Assembly: GCA_013433145.1 (NCBI GenBank)
Contig: CM024171.1
Span: 6,882,065 to 6,946,064 of the forward strand
Direction: 5' to 3'
DNA from: Ascaris suum
Lineage: Eukaryota > Nematoda > Chromadorea > Rhabditida > Ascarididae
Length of the DNA: 64,000 bases
The position numbers and the translations under genes were made by a program. Positions 12,432-24,545 of the stretch are shown in pieces (the first letter of the stretch is position 1; each line of letters begins with the position of its first letter). The notes under the pieces are model-generated. The model had not been told where the DNA came from and did not search any database. It was given only the letters and a program-made list of their open reading frames with translations.

Positions 12432-15400
12432 CTATACAGCTTGTCCTTGCAGGATTGGGAATCGTCCGAACTCTTTAAGAAGAAACTCAACGGTCTGTCC
12501 TTGCATGATCATGTTGAAGGCGAGATGTGAGTTGCTCTGCACTGTTGGCTTCTCCTTCAATTTCTTATCAACAGCCTTCTTTTTCGATGCGTTTCTCTTC
12601 TTACTCTCGCTGCCAGGTTCCAACCCGCTACTGAATAACGATGGACCGAACATAATTGCCAAATTGTGAATCTCCATACGATTCTTATCGGCGTGATTCG
12701 CAACCCTATAAATTCATTAATCACCACACAAACCTTAAGCAATGAATAATGAACATCTTGCTGTGGGATATCTGACAGCTAAACTCAATTAGATGAAGGA
12801 CCCATGTGGAGAGCCATTGCTCGACTTTTCATTGCTAAGAAACTGTAAAAATATCAGCCGTAACTAAACAAGTGGGCGAAACCCCGGCGATGTCTCAGTC
12901 ACCACATCGTTGTCACTGACGGCTATACGGAACAAAACAGGCAATACTTATCATTTCAAGCTTCAACTTTTGCGAAAAGGAAAACACAGCAATCTGAAAT
13001 CATAACTCTTTTTGCCCTCTTCCTAGAAAGAAAGTGTTCTCACGAGGAACGGAGAACGGAGGGATTCCGATGCAGTGAACACGAAGTGCGAATGTGTAGC
13101 GCAAAGAAAGGCGGAAGAATACCCCTAACCTCCCTCTTCTTCAGTCCTGTAGCAAACCTCCCTCTTCTTCAGTCCTGTAGCATTTTAACAAACGATACTT
13201 GTGACTAATATGTTTTTGAAATGATTGCTGCTAAAAGATTGACTTTTGGTGTAAAACTTCGAGACCAAATCAATCTAGCCTTATGGATCCATAAAATCCG
13301 CATGCAAAGAATGTCCCCTCAAGACCTCATATGGCTTACATATTCCCCGTCACTCCTCTCTTGCTACTGGAAGCTGTCTGCCATCTTTTCAATCAAAAGC
13401 CATGGTCACTAAGTCCGAGAGGCAAAACAGGATCGATAAGACGAGATCAATCTAAGGAAAGACAGCAAGCTGTTGCATACAGCCTTTAAACCAACAAGGG
13501 CAGCGAAATGGCGGGGAATAAAGACTAACGAGAGGCCTTACATCCCCCCCCCCCGAATATCACTTTGAGTCTGTCAGCGCTATTATCGACAAAAAATTAA
13601 ACGATAACTGCAGACCTCAGCAAGTGTCCAAAGAGCACCTTCAGAGTCTCACGGTTTATAAGAGGCAGCTTCCTCAGAAGCTCATCGAACGCCTTCACTT
13701 TCGTATCACCGTTCGGCAACCCTGCAGTAAAACTCGCGAGTCCCAGATTACTGATCAAACACTCTACCAATTAGGCCACTACCAAACTTTCCGATCCTGA
13801 CGTATCAAAGCTGTACACAACCACAACCAAACATCATGCTTCTATAACTACAACTCCTGCCGATCGAAGCTATCAAATACCTATGTCACCATGCAAGCCG
13901 ATATGTGTTACCCGATATATGCGCTCTAAATGAACCAGCATCCATGAACTGCTTCCAACTTAGTGAGCACCACAGGCATCGTAAAAAAAATACTTTGAGT
14001 TGGCGCAATATCAACATCAACCTCAAGATCACCCCCATCAGCTGTAATACCAAGAAGAAATAGTAAAAAGCACATCCCCATCCAGATCGACGTCTTCTTT
14101 CTCTCTGAAATGATGAACTCACTTTTGCGCGACTTTTTGATCAACGTCCATTTCCTAATAAAACCTATTATCATGCCGAAGTGAATGACAGTCTGAAAGC
14201 TTCCCACTCGAAACAGAAATGTAAAAAGGTGGGGATCCAAAGTGCTGCAAAGAATAAACTCAGCACCACACCAAAAATAAATAAATACATTTTAAAGTGA
14301 AGTCCCGCAAAGAAAGTCAACTTAGCACACAATTAAACACTTCCTGTAGTGCCCCTCCTTGAGATGACTCATGTTTTACGCTAACGCAACATTCGACCAT
14401 GTGAGTCCCACTCACTGACACTGAAAAAGGAACGTTAAGGGATTTGTAATCGATTTAATTTGAAGCAGAAAACGACGAGTTAAATCGAATTAATTTATTT
14501 TCAGCTTTTCATTAATGAATGCTTGTGTTTCATTCAAGCACTTGCTTTCAGCAACACCTAATCCATGCACTTCCAGAAACGGCCTTAGATACTCTGTTAG
14601 TTACCCTTCACCCAGTCCTCTCCCCCTTTCTTCCTTCATCTTCCTGCACACAAGCACCCGTCCACACATCCACATATATTTAACGTTGCAGTGGGAAAAT
14701 TATGGACACAAAACGGACACGGACACCAAGCAAGTAACGATGATAGGTTCCAGACTTCGTAAAAGAGGCATGAATCGTTCATCAGTCAACAAGTCAACTG
14801 CGCGCGAGTTCGCGCTGCCTCACGTCGTTTGATATAGTGATCGTAAGCATGCGTTGACTATGGTGGCACAGGATCACTGAAGAGGAGAGAAGAGAATAGA
14901 AGAGAACGGTTACAATGAGAATGAACTTTGGGAAATTAAATTCGAAGTAAAAAAGACTAACTGTTAGCAAAGATAAAGTCTTTGGCGAGGTTGACTGGAA
15001 AGATGGGCTCAGAGAGTTCGCGAAAGAATAGCTTCAAGGCACCGGTCAACACGTGTACATCCTCCTCTCGCAACAACACTTCGTACTTCTCTGTAATTAA
15101 ATTGCTCACTTTAAAAAGGAAAAAGAAGTATAGTCCGAAAGAAAAACAACGAAAGTAATGCGGATTAAGCTGAAAGTCTCGTAAAAAGTTTTATCGAAAT
15201 TATTAGAAAGAATAAAAATAATGAAGTAAGTGCACCAAACGATGCTAAAGTATTGATTCGCCGACCTGCAAACATTTCTCAAATATGTCTCTACTTCTCC
15301 ACGGGTTGAATATTATAAGCGGTCATTTACAGATTAAAAACCCCAAACAATAAAGGGAAAACCTCACAATGTAAGCTCTCATACTTCCGCCGAATACACA

Positions 15401-18400
15401 TTAGAATTCAAGTAATTAATTTAGTTACCTCATTGATTGCTTAATAAATTCTCGAAATTTAACGCAATATAACTCGAACATAACCACCATTAGCATGCCG
15501 TCGTCAACTTGCGCTCATATGCATTCCTCGATGTGAATAGCGCTTTCCTTATCATCGTCTCACAGCGAAATTCTAATAATGCACGCATTCCCCTCAAGGT
15601 ATCATCTAATGAAAGTCTTTTAATGATGGAAAAAATCCTAACATTTCCCTAACAACTAAGCTAGCCAGCGATAGGGGTATCTGAAAACGCTCTGCCCCTT
15701 AACGCTTTTGCAGTCAGACCATACGGTTTCTAAAATGGACTTCAAAAATTCAAAATTAGGGAAAGGCCTTTGATCGACAAAGCAATTGCAGTTACCTTGG
15801 TCGACATGGCATCGAATTTTCTGAATGGCCGATAGATTGCCACTAACACGATAGAGTCCATCTGTATCGAGGCCTCTCGATTCAATCACCTCTGTGACAA
15901 GCTGGATAAAGCGTGGTACCATGCTGTGTTCGTGCTGGCAGATCGCCTGCAGAGTACTACCGAACACCGGCTCAGCTGCAACCTCATTTCGTAGAAATTC
16001 CGACAATAGCGCAGGTAATGCCGCATGTACATACCATTCAGACGCGTCAACGGTTTTGCAACGTCCTTCAAAACCGAAGCAGAATGGCGCTTGTGTCCGA
16101 TAATGAGAGATACGACATGCGGAGAACGATAATAAAAAATGAGAAGCCAAAGTTCTCAAAATGAATGAGGTGAACGGTGGGCATGTGATCGCTACCCTAA
16201 GCGATACCCTGCTTGAATGACTATCCAATAGACAGTCATCATGCCAGAGAAATAAAGAATTCCATCGAGGAGTCCCGTTCCAAGAAACTTCCCATTGCCC
16301 TTTTCTACGAAATTTGCTCAATCCTCCGTAATTCTTCTGGAGGCAATATGACATCAAATAAAGCCACTGAACAACAAAGCACAGAGTGCAGCATTTCGAT
16401 ATCCCTTACATCCCACAGGTTTTTTTCTAATACAAGCCTCTAAATGTGCTGTTAAAAACATTTCGGTGCCTTAAAACTCCATTTTCAACGGAAACAAATG
16501 AAAATGCTTACGCCTATAAATGCCCTTCTCCTTAAGGCTGTCGATCGAGGGTCTTGAGCGGAAGAACCTACGCAACTTTTCAATTATTGATTCCCGTGTT
16601 GGCACCGTCTCTGTGGGTCCCATCACGCTCGATACACCTGCTTTCCCATCATCCGTGGTCGATGAAGTCATCACATCTGCGAATCATGGTATAAAGGCGA
16701 TGCACATTAAGCACACTCTCTTTTCCTATCAGCTCCCCTCCCCCTTTTTATTTTATTTGTATTATTAGCGATCCCTAGCATTCATATAGCAGTCCGAATT
16801 GGTTTTGCACACGACTGCTACAAATAAGTCTGCATTACTCGTGCAATATTGCTCTCGTAGTGACGCTTCTCTTCCTTCTCGACCGTCGACAATCCCCTCC
16901 CTTGGCTTGAATATCATATGAAAGCGGTGCGACAATATTTAAATCCTTGAAATATTTAAACATGCTTGAAGCTGCTCATAAAAAAATAAAACAAATCAGT
17001 TTCTCCACCTTTAGAAGATGCTTTTCCTTTTTTAGTGGAATGCCTTGCCGGTGTGCTTATGAATGGGGAAGAAGAATGTGAGTGCGATAAGCTGCTCGGA
17101 TTTCGACTTATGCCACTTGCCATATTCACCCTCTCGAGCACTGGTGTTGGATATGCATCCGGTCGTGGCTTAAACACATGAGCTCATTACTAATTTCATA
17201 CTAAATGTGGGTGAAATCTCCTGCCTTGTTTCGATAGATTAAACGTCATATTATTATAGTTCAATTTAAATAATACCTAAGAGAGGAAAATAAGTACCCA
17301 AGAAGAAGATACCAGCTAATAATAATGGCAACAAATAGTGAAAAGCTTCGAATGATGAGAATCGTTTGCACATAAGGCATTTGGATAAATATCCCTTCAA
17401 AGAAATTGATATCCAGATATTTTCTTGCTCCATGAAACATTTCTAAGTCATCTACCATTCTTTCATTTCCTAATTTTCGACATTTTACATCCCAGGTTAC
17501 CTGCTAGGTAACACTATACAAACTGGAATCAGCGACAGCTTACCAATCTCGAAATGACTTGACGTAATGCATGAAACCATCCGTTTATATCTTGACTATT
17601 CGCAGTGCTGAACTGATAGATCGTATTGTCTATTAATTCCAACTGAAACAAAAAAGTTAATGAAATCAAGAATTCTAAAACAAATCAGTTTATTAGCGGG
17701 GCATGCAATACAATCGAAAAGAAATTTCTGCTGATGTTAGCAGATTAGTGCCACGGAAGAGAGTTTAAAATAATGGAATTTAATAGTTTCAATGAATAAT
17801 AATAAGTCACTGTAAAATAACGTAGATTCAAAAACTCCTTAAAACTTTTGAAACTGTGCAATTTTCGGAGCATCCTTGCATATTATTGCATAACAATTTA
17901 ACATGCTCTTCCCAGTCTGAAGCAATTATACTCGCATAGACAAATAAGCATGTCTGAAGCGCAATGATGTGGATAGGGATGCACTGATGCTCTTGTATGT
18001 TAAAAAAATCCATAAATATAAACAGGACCAAGCAATCGGATAGTTGAAACGAAGCAACCTGGATGATGTGCTCGTGTTTCTTCCTTTTGTCCTTCTCATG
18101 TTCAAGCCATTGTAAAGATGCGCCACGCAAATCACACATCCCCAAAGGCGCTTCATAGTGACGACCCGATTTCTGAAAAACGAAAAAATAAAACAGACGT
18201 GATTTTGAAAAAACAGTTCTTCTCACTCTAAACTACCATAAAAAAACAACCGTCTAGAGTATTGCGATTTATTAACACTGTTCGGTATGGATTCAACATG
18301 ATCAAAAAGAATTAGGTTTAGAATAATATCAACATATGATTTCAATGTACAGTTTGAATAACAACAATACACGGCTTGAGCATAAACACAGTTTGTTCCA

Positions 18401-21400
18401 ACGGGTGATGAGATGTACGCATCACACCTGAAACACTCCTCCCCCTCTCCTCCTCCCAATTCCTCCCCTCTGACTACCGATCAGAAGTGCTGTTAAGATG
18501 ACAAGTGAATAAAAGCCTCTCTATCTGCAGCTAGATGATACTCATTGAAGATGCACTGAATTTGCGGATGAAAAGTTCTAAGCATAACATTTGCTGCCAC
18601 ATTAAAAGATAACACTGTCGACGTAGAAGAGAAGACAACAGAATCGATGGATTGTTGAATATGACATCGAAAAGTAGTATTGTATTAGGGCACAAACATC
18701 ACAAAACAAATAAAATCACTGACCTCGGCACTCTTTTCGTCCTTATAAAAGATGATATGTGCAGATGAAAGGAATATATAGCATGGGCTCCATTCCTTCT
18801 TCTTCAATCGACTGCCCGCCTCGGCCACTTTGCACTGAAACACAGCATCCATTGAATTCATTTCAATATTCCCTGACACTCGTAAACATAATCGACTTTA
18901 CCTCTTCAATAGAGAAAAGAAATAGACTTTCCGCGAAAATAATTTATAACTTATTTCAACAAATTTATCTACTGTTACAGTTCCGATGATTCACTGCTGT
19001 TGAAAAAGCAGGAATAAAGGAAAATTTACCTCCTTAAGTGAGTACGCCAAGCCATTCCTTCATCCAAAAATTGACTCATACAGCGCGCAAAATGAGCTTT
19101 TTGAAGGAGTTTTCAATGAAATTACTGTCGCTATTTTTGATGAAACCCACAAATATATGTAATGCTTCGCTCTTAGCGTCATTTAAATCCGCCTCGAGGA
19201 AAGCTTTCAACTGCATTTCTTTGACTGAAAAAGAAAACAAAACTAGAATGACCATCACGCAACAAACGAAATGTTCCTATAGGAAAGTTTCCAATTTCTC
19301 TTTCTGATATATGAGAAGCAAAGCGTGTTTGACCGATTAGACTTTGAGATGTGGCAAGCTGGAAAACATTTATTTTGTAGCACCGCAAATAGCTCTGGAG
19401 CTGCTGAAGACTGTGACCACCTGAAGAAAACTTGATCCGGTCTCAGAAAAATACACAGCAGAGGATCCCAAGTCCCGTGATAGAATAGGGGGGGGGGGGG
19501 GAAGGATGACCAAGTATTATTGAAAACCTGATATGGTATAAACCAAGCTCTTCAACACGTGAAAATAGATTCGCATGTTAGAACTGCCATGCCCAATCAT
19601 AATGAACAGGAAACACACCACTAATGGAAGCGCTCCCTGAACTTTTCAGAAGCTCATTTTGTGAACCCTCTGTAACGAATTTCACCGAAGTGAGGTTTAA
19701 AGTATCCAGATGAAGTCAATCCAACATTAAACTTCAAACACTGTGTAAGGAGGATTAAGGTAAGTGCGACGCTCGTGCATGAAACATCTTACTCCTCCCT
19801 ATGCGACAACACAACCAACTCATCGAAAACTCAAAGTATGGCCCCAATAGTACGTCAACAAACAAGATCTACTGCTGCTGCGTTTCAAGAAAGCTCTTCG
19901 AAAGAATAAACGAAGGGAACACGGAGGAAGCAGCGTGAACACAGAACACTCGTCGGTTAGAAAAATTTTCCAAGGAAGCAACTAAAACAATCTATTTTAC
20001 TCTCACCTTCCCCTTGGGTTTTCGAAAATACAGACCTGGAAGATGAATGGGAAACCAAATCACGCTAAAAATAACGATATACCTTGTTCAACGTGCCACA
20101 TTTTATCGACTTCTGGGAGAAGCTCATTGCAGGCACTTGCACCATCAAACAGCTCGCATCCGATGAGGTCGTATCGTCGAATCTATGTGATCCAGACACT
20201 GCAAACAATAACCTTCAATTCACCACTGAAAATGTGCTTTGGAACGAAGCTCATGATACGACAGTCACTTCAGTGGCTGACATCTCTTGCTAACTTCCTC
20301 CGGATATCAACCTATTTGAAAAACGGAGTTGCCACAGGCGCAAAATGGAAATGCTCTAGCACACCGCGTTGGTTACCCGAAAGAATTGAATTCCAAGAGG
20401 GCACGCAAACTTTAGCAACTTTGGCTAATTCGTAACAAGAAATGGAGCTGTACACCACAAACGTTCGTCATATGAGACATGCAACTGTTGAAATAGTTAT
20501 TCTTTTATTATTCGTTTAAAGTTTTACCATTTAACGATTTATCCTACCGGTTACCAAGCCTACTTTTGAAAAGTCATTTTATCGACTCATACCCAAAACA
20601 CCCATTTTAGCGATTAAAAGCAACAACCGCTGAAGGACGCCGGAGCAGCTGGCACAATGGCGCTTTTTGTAAACTCTGTTGAACCGACCAACCAGTTTCA
20701 TAAATTATTTGCAGAAAACAAGACAAGCAATATAACGTGCCCTCCTCTAAATAAAACGAGTGCCTACATAAATCGCACTTGCAAAACGACACAAACTGCA
20801 CGTCAAGTTTATCGGCATAACAGAAGACGTTCTATATATCGATTTGCTTATGACGGATCAATCGGCTGCATAAATACTACAAAAACATTCATGCCGATTC
20901 CAATTCGATTTTGCAACATTCATCTCAAGGAATATGCTAAGATTGTAAATTCTTAAAAGCCCTGAAGCATCTCGCATCAAGAACTTCATCTTATAACTTC
21001 AAGGAGATGTCAAGGATTTCAAGATTAAGTAATAAAGCCATGAGAGGGGTTGACCGCATCAAGCATTAGCATTCACCGACCCTCACTAGAACGACCGTCT
21101 GCCAAATATGCAAAAAACATAACGATGAAAATATTTTCTTGCATGAAATCTTCGCCCATTTCGGTTTATTCGCAACGCTGATAATAGTTAACGATGCAAT
21201 TCTGCGAAACGAAACGGATTTATGAAGACACATTTCACTTTAAAGAGGTTAAACAAAGTTGACAGAAATAAAGTGCGAAACGATCACACAAAAACGGGAA
21301 AAACTCAATAATGCGCTGCGGCTTTTTTAATATTTTGAACGGATGTTTAAAAAATTTCAGCCCAAAATTTGCATTACACTCGTAATTAGTCTGGTTGTAG

Positions 21401-24400
21401 CGTCTAATCTCATATGCAAATTTCACAGTGTTCCAAAATGCGCGTTGGTAATTTCGGCGCTCCATTGAAAGTTGCTTGAATTTGGCGCTAACAAACTACA
21501 GTGCAAATTATAACCATAGTGACACTACTGAAGAGATAGATATAGAACGACATGAAATTACAGCATAATCCGCTTCAGCAAATATGCAAAAAGAACACAA
21601 TAATATGAATAATAAAGAAGTTAGTTCTCCAAGAAAAAAAAAGAATGATATGAAATGAATCTAGAGCATGGAGAAAGTGCAAGAAAAGTGAGCTGTGAGC
21701 GATGCGTGCATTCCACCGGCTAATCAATGCCGCAGATCTAATACTGGCCGCTGTAGAGGAGAGCACTGAACAGCAAATAAGCAAACTGCTATCGATTGAA
21801 TCGGACGAAAGGCGAAAAATTGTGGATTTGCGATTCGAATATATGCAAGAACATTTAAAAGCAGTCCACGCATTCTCTCAGTTCTATGGGAGAGACAAGG
21901 AGAGGGACGAAAGAGGCGAACGGGAAGGAAAAGATTCTACCTCAACTCATTTTTACAAACTTAATTACGTGATGGCGAAACTTCGCAAAAACGTTCGCGG
22001 ATTGTGAAAATGATCTCTTATTCAATGAAAATAAGAACATTTTCATCTACGAATAAGCTGTAATGCTCAAAATGAACCATACTTTAGATTAGACTTATTA
22101 TCATTCCGCAAAACCTAAACCAACCAACGAAGGAAAATGATAATTTCGGAGTTAAATGCCACAAAAATTTTGGACGGATATGTCCCCTATAAGATCCTTA
22201 TTAACCAAATAAGGTTGCTACTTAATAAAATAGTTACCTTTGATATGGGCTCTCCAAAATGCTTTAATTAAGTAGTGGAATTCGTGACAAGAATAATACG
22301 TTACCTAAATGAGCAATCTCGGCAGCTGCAAGTTCTTCGCTCGACTTGAACGCATCCACGCGTCTTTTGAGCTCCTTTGAGACGACCTGCATCGAGATAC
22401 GCTTCTCGGCCATCTTGTCCACAACCTTGTTGCGTACACTAATTGATGTACGTCCAATACCCGAATCCACACTTTCCACCATATCCGTCAACGACTTCGC
22501 CTTAAATTTGGATAAAATAACTGGTAAAAAATGGTGCACTATTGTATTCACGACCTTTACATCACAAACACTCCCGCAGCAACAAATACATTGCATTGCA
22601 GACTCGAATGTTATAAAACAAGTGCCAAGTGAATTGGCGATTTCGAGTGCGAATTTTGTGGATGTGAGAAAGAACGACTGAAAACTTCTGCAGATTGTAA
22701 TGACTATCGAAAACTCATTGCAAAGAACAATCCGATCCCATTGCCTCTCAAATTCCTCTCACTGCGCTCAGTACCGAAGAAGAGTTTGCAGCGATAAAGG
22801 GAACACTGAAATAGTGTAACTGCATATGGAGCAACGATGAATGAAAAAAATATGACCGATAATATTTCCTTTGAACAAAGTGACTGATTTCAAAATTTAT
22901 GCACTATTTAATTACACCCAAACTGCCTCAAAATTCAAATTACGCTGTTTACTACGTCGAGTGACCGCGAAGTTGCGAGTTTCAGCGTGAGACAAAGCCA
23001 TTAATAATCCACCTGATTTGCATAATACTTCAAATTCTAGCATTTCCACCCGCATAATTTCAGCGTTCACCATAAACGGTTGAAACATGAATGCGAAAGC
23101 GATATAAAAGAAAACTAGTGCTGAGCCACGATAAAATCTTGTGAGAGAGAGGGGTATGGGGAAACAACACATCCGATCGAAGAGAGACAACACAAAAAAT
23201 ACAGGCATTCATCGACCGAACGTACAAACATCACTGCAATACGTTGAACGTAGTGCATCGGCGGGAATATATGCATAACGCCTTTACCACAACAACATGC
23301 GAACTAAAATTCTTGGGAGGTGAGCGGAGGGAGGAGGGGGGAACAGAGAAAAGGGAAATGAGGGGGAAGCGGGGAAGAGCGAAAGGAGGGGGAGAAGCGG
23401 ATGACGGAGCGAGTTGGTGAGAGTTATCCTAACGCAATGCAAATATCGCATAAATAATGTGAGCTTTAAACAATATTCGACTGCAACCTTTCTTTGCCCA
23501 TCCAATCTCCTCTGCTCTAGCAATGCTTGGATAATTTGATACAACGAGGGAGAAAGCGTGGTCGTTCATTGCAAAATGAATAGAACTGACATAAAACAAT
23601 GACTATTTGCAAACGAAAAAAGTGGGAAAATAAATTTACAGGCACGAATTTTTCATTCGAAACGATGCATAAGGGCAAGATCCCAACGAATTTTAAAATA
23701 AGAGGCAGATGCGTCAAATAAACTGGCACGATGTGCTTCAAATTTCAGAAGTGCAGCGTGAGAAGAGTTGCTACACCCTTCCCCTTCACCACTTATTTTG
23801 TGATGGTGAATCCGCTGCTCTCGCCAATTATATGAATGCAGAATAACGAATGCAAATTAGACCCACCGCAGTAAGTGGAGATACAGGCGCCGAGCACGAT
23901 GCGACTGAATCGTCTTCATGTGTAGGAACATCGGTGAGAGGTACGACCACATTATCGTAATGTCCCATAGCGCCATTCATCGCCGCCGACACCAATGAAG
24001 GTCGATTCAGAAAGCGAGGTGGCTTCCACTGACAATCTCCTGTTTCCGAATTGAAGAAGTACGACCTGGAATAGAAAGCGACCTTCGTCCCACCCAGTAG
24101 TTCTTTAACCTCCCACCCGTCACTCCAGTTTCTCAAATAATAACGCAAAACTGATATTTTTCCTAACTCAGTCTTTTGCATCGGATTTGGTATGTTCGTT
24201 AACAAACGATTTGATACGTTAAATGATGCACCTTCGAAGTTCATTGCGGAAGTTGGATTGCTCGCAGATTTATTGCTAAAAGAGCTATCCCAGACGCGTT
24301 CATAATAAAATTCACCTTCCAGTTTCAGTGAGAAACTCGAGCCATCCGTTGCCCAGATCACGAATAGGCCTCTCCGTAACGTCGGGTGTTGGTGGCTGCT

Positions 24401-24530
24401 CTCTTCTCCGGCTTTCCTCCTCCATTTCCTGCACATTTGCGTAAACATGTTCGTCTTCAAAGAAACTCTCCGCATTGTCAACCGATCTCCTACATGCTTG
24501 ATCGTATTCCTGTTGACTCATCTCCACAAC
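12432..24530 (-). CDS. WW-PH-RhoGAP protein, ARHGAP9/12/15/27 group
   Basis: Exons found: 24530-24316, 24065-23867, 22500-22305, (one missing), 20182-20083, 19224-19082, 18834-18724, 18172-18059, 17642-17544, 17168-17009, 16676-16512, 15975-15796, 15090-14962, 13721-13616, 12705-12432. From 20182 to the stop all junctions keep frame (527 codons). A WW domain spans exons 1-2 (GNGWLEFLTETGR, then FFNSETGDCQWKPPRF). The PH domain runs from KKLILRA through WSPCYIFLSSAHIIFYKD to NGWFHALRQVI. The RhoGAP domain has the arginine finger in GLYRVSGN, then VHVLTGALKLFFREL, LKVLFGHLLR and NLAIMFGPSL. Such proteins switch off Rac/Rho GTPases at membranes. A Ser-rich linker lies between PH and GAP. Unlike the vertebrate members, about 150 residues of helical sequence lie between WW and PH. 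The first ATG is at 24521; upstream SH3 exons were not found. Confidence 0.92.
13128..13182. repeat. Two-copy 28-bp tandem duplication
   Basis: The unit acctccctcttcttcagtcc plus tgtagcaa occurs twice back to back. It lies in the intron between the last two RhoGAP exons. Confidence 0.9.
13722..13794 (-). pseudogene. Decayed tRNA-like sequence at an intron 3' end
   Basis: Read on the minus strand, this stretch has a box A-like TGGCCTAATTGGTAG and a CGCGAGTT that recalls box B, with tRNA-like spacing. The anticodon stem and the TTCGA of the T loop are degenerate, so it is not a working tRNA. It may be the head of a tRNA-derived SINE. Its last bases supply the acceptor AG of RhoGAP exon 13721-13616. 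Confidence 0.45.
20083..22500 (-). other. Helical insert exons of the RhoGAP gene, with one unresolved exon
   Basis: Exon 22500-22305 reads as charged helix (KRRVDAFKSSEELAAAEIAHL) and leaves one base over. Exon 20182-20083 (CELFDGASACNELLPEVDKM) starts in phase 0, so a connecting exon that changes phase 1 to 0 must lie between them. The best candidate is just after an AG near 20416, which continues the reading AKVAKVCVPSWNSILSG; its donor could not be settled. Exon 22500 uses an AAG acceptor. I know no family with this sequence. It could be a coiled-coil or BAR-like module, or a lineage-specific linker. Confidence 0.55.
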
Positions 24531-24545
24531 CTGTAGATATTCATA
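24531..24545 (-). promoter_or_regulatory. AG acceptor just before the first RhoGAP exon
   Basis: The minus strand reads atctacag, then nine bases, then an in-frame ATG at 24521. This is either a spliced-leader acceptor or an ordinary acceptor after an upstream exon that was not found; the nine bases are also open in frame. Confidence 0.35.

Noticed and set aside
14515..14832. 105-codon plus-strand ORF
   Set aside because: Low-complexity Ser/Pro/His composition inside a RhoGAP intron; no support.
21702..22007. Plus-strand 101-codon ORF with helical composition (YMQEHLKAVHAFSQFYG)
   Set aside because: It looks protein-like but lies on the opposite strand inside a RhoGAP intron, has no splice partners and no known family; left out as too uncertain.
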